Shown here piece after piece: positions 13,853 through 16,441 of a DNA stretch of 16,441 nucleotides (position 1 is its first letter; each line of letters starts with the position of its first letter). The stretch is from an uncultured Prevotella sp. (lineage in GTDB: Bacteria > Bacteroidota > Bacteroidia > Bacteroidales > Bacteroidaceae), in the NCBI GenBank assembly GCA_900551985.1, contig URYG01000051.1:1-16441 (forward strand). Direction: 5' to 3'. Below the pieces are notes generated by a model. It searched no databases. It was not told the origin of the DNA and saw only the letters and a program-made list of their open reading frames with translations. The translations under genes were made by a program, and so were the position numbers.

Positions 13853-15844
13853 CTAAAAGTTATATTCCAATGTCAGCATATAATTGCGCTTCGGCATCGG
13901 ATAGTTAAGTATCACGTCATAATCCTGACTGAAGATGTTGTTTACATCCAGTCTTGCCGACCATTTCCTGGCATGATAAACCACGCTCATGTCGTGCGTA
14001 TACCAGGGCTGGAGATGGTTATAGAGGATATTCTCTTGCTGCGAATAACGTTCACCGGAATAGATGAAACTATACGACAAGTCCCACTCTCGCCATGACA
14101 GGGCCAAGATAGCCGACCCACTGTTCCATGGAATATAAGGTATCTGATCCTTATAATAAGAGGTATTGGGATTAGTCACGTCGCGAGCATCCTGATAAGT
14201 GTACTGCAAGCGGGCCGTAACTTTCAAATCCTTGGCGGGCTCCAGTCCCACTTCTGCCATGGCATCGACGCCCTTGATGTGTACCTTGCCCAAGTTGAGC
14301 ATCGTCCAACGGAACTGCTGCCCCTTCGGATAAGCCACAATCTTATCGTGCACCGTATTGTAATACCCATCCACCTGCAAGCGGAAATGATCGACTACGC
14401 CTTGCTTCCAATCCTTGTTCAGCACAAAACCCAGGTCATATTGCAACGCCGACTCCGGATTCAACTTACTGTTACCCATATCGGCATAGTAGAGGTCGTT
14501 GAAGGTCGGCATGCGGAAGCTTTTCTTTGCGAAAGCCCTCACTGCCAGCAATTTGGAGTTGAACGGATAGACATTCATAAAGAAAGCTGGCGTCAGTGTG
14601 CTGCGAGATGGCGATGACGCCCCATACTTCACATGATCCTTGACCACCTGCTCCACCATCGAGGCTTGCGCCTGGATGCGTGACAGCGTCAATGCCGTGG
14701 CTAACGACACGAAGTTGGAGTAACGATGAGGGAAAGCAAAGTCCACCATATTGGCATTCAACTTGTTCCACTTGAAGTCATAGCTCATCGAGACACTCCA
14801 CTTTGGCAATATCTCATAGACATTCGAAGTGGAGAAATACATCTCCTGCTGACGATAGGTATTGTCTACATGTATCTGCGTCTCATCATTATTAACATAA
14901 CGCGTCACATAGTAGGCATACTTAGCCAATGCCTTGGTAGAGAACTTGTCGCCAAATGACTTCTGGAACACAGCCTGTCCAAAGGTATTGTGGTCCCACT
15001 GGCGTTCGCCTCGTCGCCACACATTGTTGACGATGGCACCAGGTATTCCCCTTTCCGAATGGTAAGTATATGCCTTCACGTTCCAATATCCATCGGCAAT
15101 TCCTCCCCTCACGTTTCCCTCAACACGGAAAGCCCAGATGTCACCATTGTGACGCACGGCGGTGGTATCATAAGCCACCGTATTATCTTCGGTTACTCGC
15201 CTATAACGAAACTTATAGCGACCGCTCGATGTCAGCACACCTGTACTTAACGAGGAAGATATATGATCGGAGAGTTTCTGCTCCCAAAGCGATGAAAATC
15301 GGAAGGTATCGCTCGACCCATACTTAGCCTTCACCGACAAATTATATCGCCTGCCCAGCATGAAGCGGGGAGCCTTGGTACGGATATAGACGGAGCCAGC
15401 ATTACCAAAGTCGCTCGCTGGCTGGAAGATGGCACTACGCTGACCGTTGTAGAGCGAAATTTCCTCCACATTGTCGAGCGAGAACTGTCCCAAATCTATC
15501 TGTCCATTCTGCGCATTACCCAGTTCGATGCCATCATAGAAGATACCCAGGTGATTGGTACCCATACTGCGAATGTTGACTGTCTTGATGCCGCCCACGC
15601 CTCCATAATCCTTGAGCTGCAAGCCCGAGAAATAGCGCAAGGCATCGGCCACCGACAAGGAATTCAACTTCTTGAGTTCCTCACCTCCCAATGTCTGTGA
15701 TGGAATCGTTTCCCTGGATATCAATCGTGAGGTAACCACAACCTCTTGAATGTGATGCACCAGTATGGAGTCTTGCATTTCGCCTTTGGCAAACGCAGTC
15801 CTCGCAAAGACACCCAGCATGACTATTGCTAACAATCTTTTCAT
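13853..15844 (-). CDS. btuB: TonB-dependent cobalamin receptor BtuB
   Basis: Outer-membrane 22-strand beta-barrel that imports vitamin B12 and other corrinoids using TonB energy. Residues 1-19 form a signal peptide ending AFA. A TonB box (EVVVTS) lies at 34-39. The plug domain follows: LNSLSVADALRYFSGLQLKDYGG, then INIRSMG-like VNIRSMGTNHLGIFYDGI, and DNVEEISLYNG before the barrel. Repeated aromatic-ended strands fill the rest, and the last strand ends YMLTLEYNF with the C-terminal Phe expected for outer-membrane insertion. At 663 aa it has the length of BtuB rather than SusC-type receptors and lacks the N-terminal SusC extension. It is first in the operon, directly under a cobalamin riboswitch, which makes the substrate assignment strong. 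Confidence 0.94.
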   Translation of the reverse strand: MKRLLAIVMLGVFARTAFAKGEMQDSILVHHIQEVVVTSRLISRETIPSQTLGGEELKKLNSLSVADALRYFSGLQLKDYGGVGGIKTVNIRSMGTNHLGIFYDGIELGNAQNGQIDLGQFSLDNVEEISLYNGQRSAIFQPASDFGNAGSVYIRTKAPRFMLGRRYNLSVKAKYGSSDTFRFSSLWEQKLSDHISSSLSTGVLTSSGRYKFRYRRVTEDNTVAYDTTAVRHNGDIWAFRVEGNVRGGIADGYWNVKAYTYHSERGIPGAIVNNVWRRGERQWDHNTFGQAVFQKSFGDKFSTKALAKYAYYVTRYVNNDETQIHVDNTYRQQEMYFSTSNVYEILPKWSVSMSYDFKWNKLNANMVDFAFPHRYSNFVSLATALTLSRIQAQASMVEQVVKDHVKYGASSPSRSTLTPAFFMNVYPFNSKLLAVRAFAKKSFRMPTFNDLYYADMGNSKLNPESALQYDLGFVLNKDWKQGVVDHFRLQVDGYYNTVHDKIVAYPKGQQFRWTMLNLGKVHIKGVDAMAEVGLEPAKDLKVTARLQYTYQDARDVTNPNTSYYKDQIPYIPWNSGSAILALSWREWDLSYSFIYSGERYSQQENILYNHLQPWYTHDMSVVYHARKWSARLDVNNIFSQDYDVILNYPMPKRNYMLTLEYNF

Positions 15845-15932
15845 CTATTATTATATGTTTTATACTCATTCACAAGCCTAACCCACGAGGCCCAATGATT
15901 TCATCCTCCATCACTTCTTGATGGCAGAGATG
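15845..15932 (-). other. btuB leader after the riboswitch aptamer
   Basis: The 88 nt between the B12 box and the ATG contain two small hairpins on the - strand: CCATC/GATGG (15924-15908) and GCCT/AGGC (15891-15876). Neither is followed by a U-run, so neither is a clear terminator. One may act as the expression platform or as the partner of a loop-loop contact with the aptamer. The last 25 nt before the ATG are AT-rich with no strong Shine-Dalgarno sequence. Confidence 0.45.
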
Positions 15933-16195
15933 GCAACGGCAGGTCTTCTGACTCGCATCCTCCCCGCATCCGTCATCTCTTTTTTCTGACAGATGCACAA
16001 CTCATGGCAAGCGGTCTTCCCGAAAAAATGTCAGTGACCATCGTGCTTGCCGCAATAAGACGCTTACAGCAGCGGGACTGTCCGGGCTTCTCACCCGATT
16101 CCCTTTTAATCACTACGCACACATCCCGATGGGTGTTTTCTACCCCAAGACTTCATCGCTCCTACGGCGGTGCGACGTGGCAGTGAACCAATTGC
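15933..16195 (-). ncRNA. Cobalamin (AdoCbl-type) riboswitch upstream of btuB
   Basis: Read on the - strand, the element begins with GGTTCACTG and continues to AAAAGGGAATCGGGTGAGAA and CAGTCCCGCTGCTGTAAGC (16103-16062). It ends with the B12 box GAGTCAGAAGACCTGCCG (15954-15937). These are the conserved core segments of the cobalamin riboswitch. A closing stem P1 can form between GCAA at 16195-16192 and TTGC at 15936-15933. The arm between CACT (16185-16182) and AGTG (16114-16111) is long and contains a CGATG/CATCG hairpin. In this family B12 binding lowers expression of transport genes. No intrinsic terminator is seen before the ATG, so control may act on translation; that is inference. Confidence 0.95.
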
Positions 16196-16200
16196 GGGTG

Positions 16201-16208
16201 CAAAGTTA
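16201..16208 (-). promoter_or_regulatory. Promoter -7 box for the btuB operon
   Basis: TAACTTTG on the - strand matches TAnnTTTG. The predicted start near 16195 coincides with the first pairs of riboswitch stem P1, so the aptamer would open the transcript. No good TTTG -33 box is seen at the right distance (near 16228-16232). Confidence 0.7.
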
Positions 16209-16250
16209 CGACAAAAAAATGAATTTTCGGATAACTTCATGCCGATTTTA

Positions 16251-16282
16251 TTTGGTAATATGCGATTTTCTTCCTATATTTG
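16251..16282 (+). promoter_or_regulatory. Promoter for ettA
   Basis: A -33 box TTTG at 16251-16254 and a -7 box TATATTTG at 16275-16282 are separated by 20 bp, both exact consensus matches. It diverges from the btuB promoter, with the -7 boxes 66 bp apart. The leader is about 47 nt and AT-rich. Confidence 0.82.
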
Positions 16283-16335
16283 CAAAAAATTATAATATCA
16301 ACCCTTTTCGAAATCATAAATACACATTAATATAT

Positions 16336-16441
16336 ATGGCAACAGTTGACGACAAGAAGATTATCTTTTCGATGGTGGGCGTATCCAAGATTATCCCACA
16401 AAACCAGAAACAGATTCTGAAGAACATCTACCTATCGTTCT
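16336..16441 (+). CDS. ettA: EttA, ABC-F translational throttle ATPase (5' end only)
   Basis: Only the first 35 codons are in the window; the gene runs off the right edge. The start MATVDDKKIIFSMVGVSKI, followed by QNQKQILKNIYLSF, matches my recollection of the N-terminus of the energy-dependent translational throttle protein EttA in Bacteroidetes. EttA is a cytoplasmic ABC-F ATPase that binds the ribosomal E site and gates early translation elongation according to ATP/ADP. The Walker A motif would come just past the edge, so the assignment rests on this short match. Another ABC-F paralogue is the main alternative. It has its own promoter, divergent from the B12 operon. Confidence 0.82.
   Translation, partial: MATVDDKKIIFSMVGVSKIIPQNQKQILKNIYLSF

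Noticed and set aside
16004..16186. 60-codon + strand open frame opposite the riboswitch
   Set aside because: It coincides with the conserved structured RNA on the - strand and has no protein-like features.

Overview
The window looks like a chromosomal segment of a Prevotella/Segatella-type gut Bacteroidetes. The support is Bacteroidetes promoters (a TTTG -33 box and a TAnnTTTG -7 box), weak A-rich ribosome binding sites, lipoproteins with acidic +2 surface-export signals, a BspA-type leucine-rich repeat protein, and a cobalamin uptake locus of the BtuB/BtuG type. This assignment rests on gene content and recalled protein families; no search was run.

Positions 1-284 hold no recognisable gene, but carry a strong 8-bp hairpin and a short stretch resembling the 3' end of a tRNA. 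Positions 285-8013 carry seven genes on the + strand, most separated by 2-50 bp: a secreted caspase-like peptidase with BspA-type repeats, a secreted protein with a poly-Glu hinge, a 78-aa lipoprotein, a seven-helix membrane protein with an SH3b sensor-like domain, a secreted Sel1-repeat protein, and two adjacent zinc-ribbon membrane proteins. All but one or two are predicted to act in or beyond the inner membrane. I know no named system of this composition; it is the best candidate here for an undescribed envelope system.

Positions 8105-10793 hold three ordinary transcription units: a class I SAM methyltransferase interrupted by an in-frame 24-bp minisatellite, a convergent MgtC/SapB-family membrane protein sharing a bidirectional terminator with it, and a divergently transcribed HAD-fold protein.

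Positions 10867-16208 (- strand) form a complete vitamin B12 acquisition operon: promoter, AdoCbl-type cobalamin riboswitch, TonB-dependent receptor BtuB, a BtuG-like surface beta-propeller lipoprotein carrying an extra C-terminal domain, a DUF4465 surface lipoprotein, and an intrinsic terminator. When cobalamin is scarce the riboswitch should allow expression; the surface lipoproteins would capture corrinoid and pass it to BtuB. On the other side, a divergent promoter drives the start of ettA, an ABC-F translation factor cut off by the window edge.
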